From: Helicobacter sp.
Lineage (GTDB): Bacteria > Campylobacterota > Campylobacteria > Campylobacterales > Helicobacteraceae
Length of the DNA stretch: 34,525 nt
Direction of reading: 5' to 3'
Assembly (NCBI RefSeq): GCF_014799995.1
Contig: NZ_JAAVGY010000017.1
Span: forward strand, 1-34,525
Position 1 is the stretch's first letter. Each line of letters opens with the position of its first letter. Below are positions 1 through 5,906 of the stretch, piece by piece. The position numbers and the translations under genes were made by a program. Below the pieces are notes generated by a model. The model did not search any database, was not told the origin of the DNA, and worked only from the letters and a program-made list of their open reading frames with translations.

Positions 1-327
1 AAGCTAGGGCAAGCATTGATTCTAAACTCTAAGAGTCTGTGGGGATATATTAGAATGCCTTATGTGCTATCTTATATTAAAGAATCCCATAAAAAAGAGA
101 TTTTAGAATATGAAGCAAAAATTAAAAAGAATCCCTCTTTGAAATTGCCAAAGCTAGAATCTTATCCCGACTATAAAGAAGCCTTAAAAGAAAAAGAATG
201 CTTCACTTATAAACTTGGAGTTGCCTTAATGCAAGCGGATAAAGATTGGTATAAAGGAGGGTATTTAAGATTCTATTTTCAAGAAGTTCCAAGACTTAAA
301 AGAGAGTTTAGGGAGAAAAAGAAATGA
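1..327 (+). CDS. C-terminal fragment of unknown protein (possible surface-glycan enzyme tail)
   Basis: The frame is open from base 1 to a TGA at 325-327, so the gene begins outside the window; the in-frame TTG at 16 is probably internal. The visible part is basic and lysine-rich, with no membrane segment or signal peptide. It contains two related blocks: K-L-G-Q-A-L at the very edge, and Y-K-L-G-V-A-L followed by D-W-Y-K-G-G-Y and a charged end near residues 65-103. I remember similar KLGxAL / WYxGGY tails at the ends of Helicobacter and Campylobacter proteins tied to surface glycan synthesis, but the catalytic part is not visible and no function is claimed. It converges on the asparaginase gene, with a hairpin between them. 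Confidence 0.6.
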   Translation, partial: KLGQALILNSKSLWGYIRMPYVLSYIKESHKKEILEYEAKIKKNPSLKLPKLESYPDYKEALKEKECFTYKLGVALMQADKDWYKGGYLRFYFQEVPRLKREFREKKK

Positions 328-429
328 GACCGCATAAAGCAATCTTAATAATGGAATCTTAAGTCCAATAGCGGGATTCTAATGCTTCACACATTCCTCA
401 CAATGGCTCGCTTCATTTAAATATGGCAA

Positions 430-461
430 TCTATGCTTGCATAGGAGAATGCAAGCATAGA
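430..461. terminator. Hairpin between convergent genes
   Basis: An 11-bp perfect inverted repeat (TCTATGCTTGC at 430-440, GCAAGCATAGA at 451-461) encloses a 10-base loop. It starts 6 bases after the asparaginase stop and lies 100 bases past the left-edge gene. Neither side has a strong T run, so it may be a weak bidirectional terminator or an mRNA-end stabiliser. Confidence 0.5.
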
Positions 462-467
462 TACAAT

Positions 468-1517
468 CTAATAGAGGTCAAAATATTTTTGAATTTCTTT
501 TGGGTTTTTTGTTTTCGTAAGGGCTAGCATTAAAAGCACCCTTGCTTTTTGTGGGTTGAGGTTATTAGCATTTACGAATCCTTGTTGGATTTCTTCCTCG
601 CTAAGTGGGACTAATCCAGAACCCACGCGTGAGCTTTTTGCCACGACAAGTTTTTTCTGCGCTAAAAGATCAATGAGGTAAGCTTTTTGATTTTCGTGAA
701 TGCTTCCCGCGCCACTTCCTGCGACAACCAAGCCTTTTGCTCCAGCATTTAAAAAGGCTTCTACCGCAACTTTTGAACCATCATTAGCATAAGTATAGAC
801 AATATCTACTTTGGGCAATTCTTTCAAGCCTTTAACACTGAAAGGAGAATCTTTGGTATGGGGTTTGACACTAAGAGAATTAAAAAATACTTTTCCATCT
901 ACGATGTAGCCGATTTCTCCGCTATTGGGTGCTTTAAAGGTTTCTACATTGAGCGTGTGCGTCTTGCTTACTTCTCTTGCGCTATAAATTTTGTCATTGA
1001 TTGCCACCATTACGCCTTTGTTTCTTGCATTTTTGTCTCCCGCAAGCGCAACTGCATTATAAAGGTTTTTAGGTCCATCGGCACTAATAGCCGTTGCGGG
1101 TCTCATTGCTCCTGTGAACACAACAGGTTTGTTATTTTTGACAACAAGATTCAAAAAATAAGCTGTTTCTTCCATTGTGTCTGTTCCGTGAGTGATGACG
1201 ATTCCATCAACTTTAGAACTTCCCAAGAGTGAATTGACTTTGTCTGCGAGTGTCAGCCAAACTTGGTCTGTCATATTGGAGCTATCAATGTTTGCTACTT
1301 GCTCGCCACTGATATTCGCAATGTTTTTTAGCTCGGGCACAGCATTAATTAATACCTCAACCCCTAAACTTCCTGCCTTATAACCTGTGGTTGCAAGGTC
1401 GCTTTTGGCTTCCCCAGCAATCGTTCCACCTGTGGCTAGAATCACGATATTGGGCTTTGCAAATGCCATCATACTCACTCCTAGCAAAGTCAAAATTCCA
1501 ATGAATAACTTTTTCAT
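468..1517 (-). CDS. ansB: L-asparaginase, type II (periplasmic)
   Basis: Hydrolyses L-asparagine, and usually some glutamine, to the acid and ammonia; the type II form acts in the periplasm. The 349-residue product starts with a signal peptide (residues 1-20, ending AFA). The first catalytic block ATGGTIAG lies at 28-35, with the nucleophile at Thr32. The second block THGTDTMEET, with the Thr-Asp pair, lies near residue 110. Length fits the family. The ATG is preceded by AAGGAGTT at good spacing and by a TATAAT box 29 bases upstream, so it is probably monocistronic. In Helicobacter this enzyme supplies nitrogen and depletes host asparagine and glutamine; that role is family knowledge. Confidence 0.95.
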   Translation of the reverse strand: MKKLFIGILTLLGVSMMAFAKPNIVILATGGTIAGEAKSDLATTGYKAGSLGVEVLINAVPELKNIANISGEQVANIDSSNMTDQVWLTLADKVNSLLGSSKVDGIVITHGTDTMEETAYFLNLVVKNNKPVVFTGAMRPATAISADGPKNLYNAVALAGDKNARNKGVMVAINDKIYSAREVSKTHTLNVETFKAPNSGEIGYIVDGKVFFNSLSVKPHTKDSPFSVKGLKELPKVDIVYTYANDGSKVAVEAFLNAGAKGLVVAGSGAGSIHENQKAYLIDLLAQKKLVVAKSSRVGSGLVPLSEEEIQQGFVNANNLNPQKARVLLMLALTKTKNPKEIQKYFDLY

Positions 1518-1545
1518 TCCAACTCCTTAAAATAAAGATATTAAA

Positions 1546-1551
1546 ATTATA
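1546..1551 (-). promoter_or_regulatory. -10 box of ansB promoter
   Basis: Read on the minus strand this is TATAAT preceded by GC (GCTATAAT), 29 bases before the ansB ATG. The same extended form occurs before the recombinase gene at 4802. Epsilonproteobacterial housekeeping promoters rely on the -10 box and often lack a clear -35. Confidence 0.6.
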
Positions 1552-1624
1552 GCCAAAAATGTTAAAGATTCTTATTGCGTCCTTGTGAGGAATGAAATGA
1601 CGCAGTAATTTATACTCTTGCACA

Positions 1625-1671
1625 CTTGCGCATTGCCATACTTGTTATTGGAGATTTCACAATGACAGAGT
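1625..1671. repeat. Degenerate copy of the dispersed palindromic repeat
   Basis: ATTGCCA and CACAATGACA flank a short variable centre, matching the ends of the repeat family seen at 5.6-5.9, 10.5, 24.9 and 26.6 kb. It lies in the 332-base gap 1518-1849 between the autotransporter end and the ansB promoter. Apart from this copy, the promoter and two hairpins, I see nothing in that gap. Confidence 0.4.
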
Positions 1672-1752
1672 AATAAAATTGCACAAGAACGCGTAAGCGA
1701 GTTTGTAAAGACAATGTTTATAAAGAAAAGATTTTAAAAGCAAGCATTACGA

Positions 1753-1774
1753 CTATCTTCCTTTGGGAAGATAG
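1753..1774. terminator. Hairpin downstream of autotransporter gene
   Basis: A perfect 9-bp stem (CTATCTTCC / GGAAGATAG) with a TTTG loop lies about 75 bases past the autotransporter stop. There is no adjacent T run on either strand. It may be a second, backup terminator hairpin or a stability element. Confidence 0.4.
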
Positions 1775-1800
1775 CAAAAGGAGGATAAACTGAAATTCTA

Positions 1801-1842
1801 AAACGAAGTGTGTGCGTCATAAGACGCAAGCAACACTCGTTT
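1801..1842 (-). terminator. Terminator of the autotransporter gene
   Basis: A long imperfect hairpin begins 8 bases after the stop codon. The inner stem is TGCGTC / GACGCA around ATAA; the outer parts AAACGA / TCGTTT and GTGT / ACAC also pair. On the minus strand the stem ends in CGTTTTAG, a short T tract, as expected for intrinsic termination. Confidence 0.65.
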
Positions 1843-1849
1843 ATCGTTG

Positions 1850-4606
1850 TTAAAATCTATATTTTAATCCCGCATTTCCGTTTAAATAGGTTTCGTTTTT
1901 AGATTCAAACTTCCCTGCTAGGATTTGTTTTGCGCCTAAACCTACATTTAATACCCAATCTTGTGTAAGCTCTATATTGCCTCCAAGCAAGATTTGTCCA
2001 TAAGTGCGTTTTTTATCATCTCCATCAATAGAAAAGTTTGTGTTTGAACCTACGAATTTTGCGACAAAATCATCACCATTATTGACGATATATTGTTCAA
2101 CTTTTGGCACAACATAGAGATAAGAGCTACTTCCGAAGTATTTTCTGTATTCTAATCCCACATCAATACTTACAGAATTGTTTGTAGAGGATTGGACGTG
2201 TTGGGCTAGGATTGTGCCTTTTTCTGTATAAGAAGGTGTAAAGCTATAATAATAGTTTAATCCTGCAAAAGGTTTTAAGAAGTTGCCATTAGAGAGGTCA
2301 AACACTCTCCCTAAGCTTCCGCTTAAGCCAAAGAATTTTTTGGTAAAGTCAGCAGTGTTTAGCCCTGCAATATTGCGTGATTCTTGGTCTGTTGAGCCCC
2401 ATTGTCCATAGCCTTTAAGCCCTAGTTCCCAAGTTTCTGCGAATTTAACCAAAGAATAAAGCCCGATTTGGTAGTTGTCTGCTTCTTGCTTTAATGCGTT
2501 ATCTTTCAATGTAGAGTTAGCATAAGTGAAATAAGCACCCAAGAGTAGATTATCAGTTACATTTCCATCTACTCCCAAAGTTACACCATAGAGCCCACCG
2601 CTATCGCCATCAATGATGCTTGCACCACCAAATGCGTTTGCCCACACGCTTGCTTTGTAGGTATCATAGTAGTTTCCTGTTGCGTCAGAGCCGATATTTG
2701 CAAGTCTTGCTCCATAAGGGTTATTATAGGCTGCGACACGATTGCTAATAGACATTTCGTTTGCGATATTGATTCCACTTAATGCGGAAGTAGAAGCATT
2801 TGCAAGCGTAGAAGCAGATTTCGCATTCTCTCTTGTATTTTTGAAGAAATTGCGATTCGTAATGACATTTAAGGCTTCATTGACATTCACAGAGCTACCC
2901 GCAAAAGAGCTTAAAATCCCATACGCTTCGCTTAGATTCCCTGCATTCTCTAGTGAAACGCTTGTCGCTTTTAAGTCTCCTGAATCAGTTGCAAGAGCCA
3001 TAAGAAGTTTATTTTCGTTTTTGTTCGTTGTTACGATGAGGGCTTGTTGTGCGATTCCAGCATAATTGTCTCCCACAAGTGTTGCAAGATTTTCTTGAAG
3101 TTTTTCTGCGTCTGTTGCCGCTGTGGAAATAGTTAGTGCGGTGAATTTGTCTGCAAGTTGTGTTTCAGCTTCGTCTAGTTTAGCGATATTTGCTTCTGCT
3201 TGAGCTTTGATTGCTTCTTGTTTGCTTTTTTCTGCTTGTGCATCCGTAAGTGCTGTTTGTGCAGCTACTTTTTGTGCATCTGTGGAAGCAGAATTATCAA
3301 GAATCCCTTGTTGTGTTGTGATAGCGGTATCCGCGGCTGTAATAGCAGCAGTTGCGGCAGTAACTTTATCACTCTCTGCTGTTTTCACATTTGCGATAGC
3401 TTCGCGTGCAGTACCGGTATCGGAGGAACTAGTTCCAATTGCAGCTTTATCTGCAGCGATTTGAGATTCTATCGCAGTATTGAGTGCTGTGATGATTTCT
3501 GCTTGTGTTGCATTTTTTGTCGTATCTGCTGCTAAACCTCCTGCTGCCTCAACTTTGACAAATAAAGTCTTTTTGTCTTCAGAGATATAGAGCGTGTAAG
3601 ATCGCTCGGTACCGGGAGTGCCTCCTGTTTGCGCCTCTTGGTAAAACATTAGATCTTCAACTTCAATTCCCGCGAGTAGGCTTGGATTATCTAAGAATCT
3701 CGCTGCATTTGCAACAAAACGTACTGTGGGATTGTTTTCTGTGAGGTTCGTCCCCCAAAGCTTGCTTGTCGCATCTTGTGTGCCAAGCGAAGCAAGGGCG
3801 AATCCACCCTCTGCAATCATTAGATTGAGGTCGTCCGCTAATGCACGCTCCAAAGTATCAATTGTGAATGTTGAACTTGCATTCAAACTGATTTGTCCGT
3901 CGTTGGCAGGCGGTGTGTCTCCTCCAGCCTTTCGCACGCTAATAAGACTGTTCAAGTTATAGAAGTTATAGAAATAATAATCTGTTGCTCCACCCTCTGT
4001 ATAAGAGCCTGTAACATTAATCTTACCGGATTGTAAGCCTACATCTCCTTGCATATTAACTGCACCTTTGATATTCAATGCTCCTTGAGCGATTCCAAGT
4101 TCTGTGCCACTAGCTTGTGTAAAATCCCCTGTAATATCTAGCTTGCTTCCTAAGATATTTAAGGCATTGTTATTTGTAAAATTCCCTGTGATAGTGGAAT
4201 CCTTGCCTACATTGAGTGCCCCTCCATTGGTGATTCCATTTGCGTGAGTGCTCGTGAGATCAAACCCATAAAATTTATTGTTTGGGTCATCAATCATTTG
4301 TAAAGTAGAACCAAAAATATCTGTGTCTGCTGCACCTAGGGTGATTTCATTAGCTGCGTTATCTACGATGATTCTGCCATTTGCACCTAGCAATGCTTGC
4401 ACTTTTACTGCCTCAGTAGTAGGGAGCTTAATTGCTAGTGTGGCATCGTTGTTTTTGTTTTTGTAATTATTCGTTCCCTCTTGTTTGATGAAATTTGTCT
4501 CAAACTCCGATTTTGTTGTAACATCTGTCGCATACAAGCTAAGCGCAGATAAACTTAAAGCCATAGAACCAACTAAGCAGCGGCTCGCAATCAATGAGAT
4601 TTTCAT
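1850..4606 (-). CDS. Autotransporter outer-membrane protein
   Basis: Type Va secreted surface protein of 918 residues. A signal peptide occupies residues 1-26 (ending SLYA). Residues 30-350 are Gly/Asn-rich with short alternating strands, as in a beta-helical passenger. Residues 363-510 are very rich in Ala, Glu, Gln and Lys and predicted as a long helical coiled coil, which is uncommon inside such a passenger. Residues 645-918 form the autotransporter barrel, with alternating aromatic strands and a terminal L-K-Y-R-F ending in Phe. The passenger's activity (adhesin, toxin or other) cannot be told. The start has AAGGAGA four bases before the ATG. Upstream lie a small leader ORF, complementary arms that can mask this ribosome-binding site, and a putative invertible segment, so expression is likely phase-variable. 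It ends in a hairpin terminator. Confidence 0.9.
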   Translation of the reverse strand: MKISLIASRCLVGSMALSLSALSLYATDVTTKSEFETNFIKQEGTNNYKNKNNDATLAIKLPTTEAVKVQALLGANGRIIVDNAANEITLGAADTDIFGSTLQMIDDPNNKFYGFDLTSTHANGITNGGALNVGKDSTITGNFTNNNALNILGSKLDITGDFTQASGTELGIAQGALNIKGAVNMQGDVGLQSGKINVTGSYTEGGATDYYFYNFYNLNSLISVRKAGGDTPPANDGQISLNASSTFTIDTLERALADDLNLMIAEGGFALASLGTQDATSKLWGTNLTENNPTVRFVANAARFLDNPSLLAGIEVEDLMFYQEAQTGGTPGTERSYTLYISEDKKTLFVKVEAAGGLAADTTKNATQAEIITALNTAIESQIAADKAAIGTSSSDTGTAREAIANVKTAESDKVTAATAAITAADTAITTQQGILDNSASTDAQKVAAQTALTDAQAEKSKQEAIKAQAEANIAKLDEAETQLADKFTALTISTAATDAEKLQENLATLVGDNYAGIAQQALIVTTNKNENKLLMALATDSGDLKATSVSLENAGNLSEAYGILSSFAGSSVNVNEALNVITNRNFFKNTRENAKSASTLANASTSALSGINIANEMSISNRVAAYNNPYGARLANIGSDATGNYYDTYKASVWANAFGGASIIDGDSGGLYGVTLGVDGNVTDNLLLGAYFTYANSTLKDNALKQEADNYQIGLYSLVKFAETWELGLKGYGQWGSTDQESRNIAGLNTADFTKKFFGLSGSLGRVFDLSNGNFLKPFAGLNYYYSFTPSYTEKGTILAQHVQSSTNNSVSIDVGLEYRKYFGSSSYLYVVPKVEQYIVNNGDDFVAKFVGSNTNFSIDGDDKKRTYGQILLGGNIELTQDWVLNVGLGAKQILAGKFESKNETYLNGNAGLKYRF

Positions 4607-4610
4607 TTAT

Positions 4611-4620
4611 TCTCCTTATG
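4611..4620 (-). promoter_or_regulatory. Autotransporter ribosome-binding site, arm 3 of leader
   Basis: Read on the minus strand this is CATAAGGAGA, four bases before the ATG. It is perfectly complementary over 10 bases to the arm at 4652-4661, so the mRNA could hide its own ribosome-binding site. Confidence 0.55.
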
Positions 4621-4633
4621 TTTTTTGTGATTC

Positions 4634-4705
4634 CTAAATTTTATTTGCTATCATAAGGAGAGCTTGCAGTGTATATGGGAAAGCTAAAGGGGACAAAACT
4701 TTCAA
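4634..4705 (-). CDS. Possible 23-residue leader peptide
   Basis: An ORF of 23 codons plus TAG starts at TTG (4703-4705), four bases after a perfect AAGGAGG (4710-4716). It reads M-K-V-L-S-P-L-A-F-P-Y-T-L-Q-A-L-L-M-I-A-N-K-I and ends 27 bases before the autotransporter ATG. Its codons run through the complementary arm at 4652-4662, so a translating ribosome would melt that pairing, as in translational attenuators such as those of erm genes. The strong ribosome-binding site is seen directly; that the peptide is made, and any regulatory role, is inference. It could also be a chance ORF. Confidence 0.35.
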   Translation of the reverse strand: MKVLSPLAFPYTLQALLMIANKI

Positions 4706-4762
4706 AATACCTCCTTGCTATCTTTCTTAACTGCCCACTCTCCTTATGTCCGCAAATAAAAT
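4638..4762. repeat. 25-bp inverted repeat in autotransporter leader (arms 1 and 2)
   Basis: Arms 4638-4662 and 4738-4762 match in 22 of 25 positions as an inverted repeat, including perfect blocks of 11 (CATAAGGAGAG / its complement) and 11 (ATTTTATTTGC / its complement), with a 75-base interval. The outer arm runs into the recombination site at 4757. In mRNA, arm 2 could pair either with arm 1 or with the downstream ribosome-binding site. Confidence 0.7.
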
Positions 4763-4781
4763 AAATTGGACGATTAATTTT
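4757..4781. repeat. Left inverted-repeat recombination site
   Basis: These 25 bases are the exact reverse complement of 5490-5514. Internally the site is two near-symmetrical 11-bp half-sites, AAAATTAATCG and AAAATAAATTG read inward (9 of 11 identical), around a 2-bp core (TC/GA). This is the architecture of sites used by Hin/Gin/Pin-type serine recombinases. It lies 151 bases before the autotransporter start. Confidence 0.8.
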
Positions 4782-4801
4782 CATTTCACTCTAATGTAAG
4801 C

Positions 4802-4807
4802 TATAAT
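4802..4807 (+). promoter_or_regulatory. -10 box of the recombinase gene
   Basis: TATAAT in the context AAGCTATAAT, 24 bases before the TTG start. It lies inside the inverted-repeat-bounded segment, so it would turn around with the gene on inversion. Confidence 0.6.
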
Positions 4808-4831
4808 TCTCAAAAACTACTAGGAAGCCCA

Positions 4832-5473
4832 TTGAAACGCATTGCATATATTAGGGTTAGCACAAATAAACAGGATTTAAACACGCAAAAACTTCAAATT
4901 TTTGAATATTGTCAAAACAAAAAAATTGCAATAGATGATTGGTTTGCAGTAGAAATAAGCTCCAAACAATCACAAGAAACAAGAAAAATCGCCACATTGA
5001 AAAAGAGTTTAAAGAGCGGTGATTTACTGATTACCACAGAATTATCAAGGCTTGGGAGAAATATGCTTGAGACGATTTCTCTTGTTTTGGAATTAGAAAA
5101 CAAAGGAATTTCAATTATTTTTATACGACAACCCGAGCTTACGACTTTTGATAATGCCTTGTCCAAGTTGCTTTTGAGTATTTATGCTTATGTGGCTGAA
5201 GCGGAAAGGGAGTTTATCTCTCTAAGAACCAAAGCGGGATTGCAAAATGCCAAGCTTAAGGGCAAAAGGCTAGGGCGTCCCAAAAACTCCTTTAATAGTG
5301 TGTTTGACAAGGATATAGAACGAATCAAAATGCGGATTAAACAAGGAGAGCGCATTAAAGACATTTGGCGTATTTTGGGATATGAGAAGTTCAAAACTTA
5401 TGAAGCATTTTTGTGGTTTTGCAAAAGTCGGAATCTGCTTTTAGGAAAGGAAGAGGAGAAAGGTAAAAATTAA
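4832..5473 (+). CDS. Small serine recombinase (DNA invertase/resolvase family)
   Basis: Of 213 residues, the first ~140 are the serine-recombinase catalytic domain: the nucleophile is Ser10 in Y-I-R-V-S-T-N-K-Q, followed by the arginine motif E-L-S-R-L-G-R-N and the E-helix region (AYVAEAEREFISLRTKAGL). G-K-R-L-G-R-P-K leads into a C-terminal helix-turn-helix (about 150-205) that binds DNA. The start is TTG with AGGAAG upstream; it gives the canonical N-terminus M-K-R-I-A-Y-I-R-V-S. The gene sits alone between two perfect 25-bp inverted repeats, so its likely substrate is its own flanking sites, inverting the 758-bp segment. The lack of a second ORF (no tnpB) and the inverted repeats argue against IS607-type elements. 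A resolvase role is less likely because the sites are inverted. Confidence 0.9.
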   Translation: MKRIAYIRVSTNKQDLNTQKLQIFEYCQNKKIAIDDWFAVEISSKQSQETRKIATLKKSLKSGDLLITTELSRLGRNMLETISLVLELENKGISIIFIRQPELTTFDNALSKLLLSIYAYVAEAEREFISLRTKAGLQNAKLKGKRLGRPKNSFNSVFDKDIERIKMRIKQGERIKDIWRILGYEKFKTYEAFLWFCKSRNLLLGKEEEKGKN

Positions 5474-5489
5474 TTAAGCTTTTTTTGAT

Positions 5490-5514
5490 AAAATTAATCG
5501 TCCAATTTATTTTA
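5490..5514. repeat. Right inverted-repeat recombination site
   Basis: Exact reverse complement of 4757-4781 over 25 bases; identity stops abruptly on the inner side (5489) and nearly so on the outer side. It begins 16 bases after the recombinase stop. On the plus strand the junction 5489-5494 reads TAAAAT after a T run, a promoter-like string that would face the autotransporter if the segment were inverted. Confidence 0.8.
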
Positions 5515-5599
5515 CTTTTATTGCTTGCATTCATTATCGTCATCATATAAAACCCTCTTATAAATCTTAATGCTATTCCCTATTTTATAATTCTACCGC

Positions 5600-5760
5600 A
5601 TCCTTGCAAATATAAGAAAGGCAATCTATCGTTTTGCAAAAAGTAAATTTTGCAATGGAATCTTTAAGATAAAGCTATAAATCGCCACGCGTGATAAATC
5701 ACGCTCGCGAGGACACAGTGGGAAATGTCATTGCGAGCGAAGCGAAGCAATCCATAATCT
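5600..5760. repeat. Composite dispersed palindromic repeat
   Basis: Within the 433-base gap 5474-5906 there are several modules of the repeat family. The linker at 5634-5666 (TTGCAAAAAGTAAATTTTGC then AATGGAATCTTTA) matches 26644-26676 in reverse orientation with one difference in 33. A hairpin at 5689-5704 (GCGTGA / TCACGC around TAAA) and a copy at 5727-5760 (GTCATTGCGAGCGAAGCG then AAGCAATCCATAATCT) follow. No gene is seen here. Confidence 0.75.
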
Positions 5761-5816
5761 AGCAATTCTATAACTTTAACCTTGCTTTTTAGATTTTACT
5801 TGTTATAAGATTATAG

Positions 5817-5844
5817 ATTGCCACAACCCTAGAGGTTTCGCAAT
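5817..5844. repeat. Dispersed palindromic repeat
   Basis: Conserved ends ATTGC and GCAAT (followed by GACA) flank a centre with its own stem, AACC / GGTT around CTAGA. It lies in the gap after the uvrB end. A separate inverted repeat, TGCTTGC (5872-5878) / GCAAGCA (5893-5899), lies just past the uvrB stop. Confidence 0.7.
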
Positions 5845-5871
5845 GACAAATAACGACAGGTTTTGCAGATT

Positions 5872-5899
5872 TGCTTGCAAGGACATAATGACGCAAGCA
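5872..5899 (-). terminator. Hairpin after uvrB
   Basis: A 7-bp perfect inverted repeat with a 14-base loop begins 8 bases past the uvrB stop. There is no T run, so termination is uncertain. Confidence 0.35.
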
Positions 5900-5906
5900 C
5901 TTTGAC

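Noticed and set aside
2742..3535. Open frames opposite the autotransporter gene
   Set aside because: They are antisense to the Ala-rich coiled coil, whose codons give long low-complexity Cys/Ser/Ala frames; no ribosome-binding sites or family features.
4757..5514. Reading the recombinase segment as an IS607-type or other transposon
   Set aside because: IS607 elements lack terminal inverted repeats and carry tnpB; here the repeats have invertase-site symmetry and no target duplication is evident. Not fully excluded.
5689..5844. Integron attC sites, because of conserved ends and variable palindromic centres
   Set aside because: The conserved ends (ATTGC/GCAAT) do not match attC core sites, and there is no integrase or cassette array in the window.
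5600..5900. CRISPR-like or tRNA content in the repeat-rich gap
   Set aside because: Repeats are palindromic modules at irregular spacing with variable centres, not direct repeats with spacers; no cloverleaf could be drawn.
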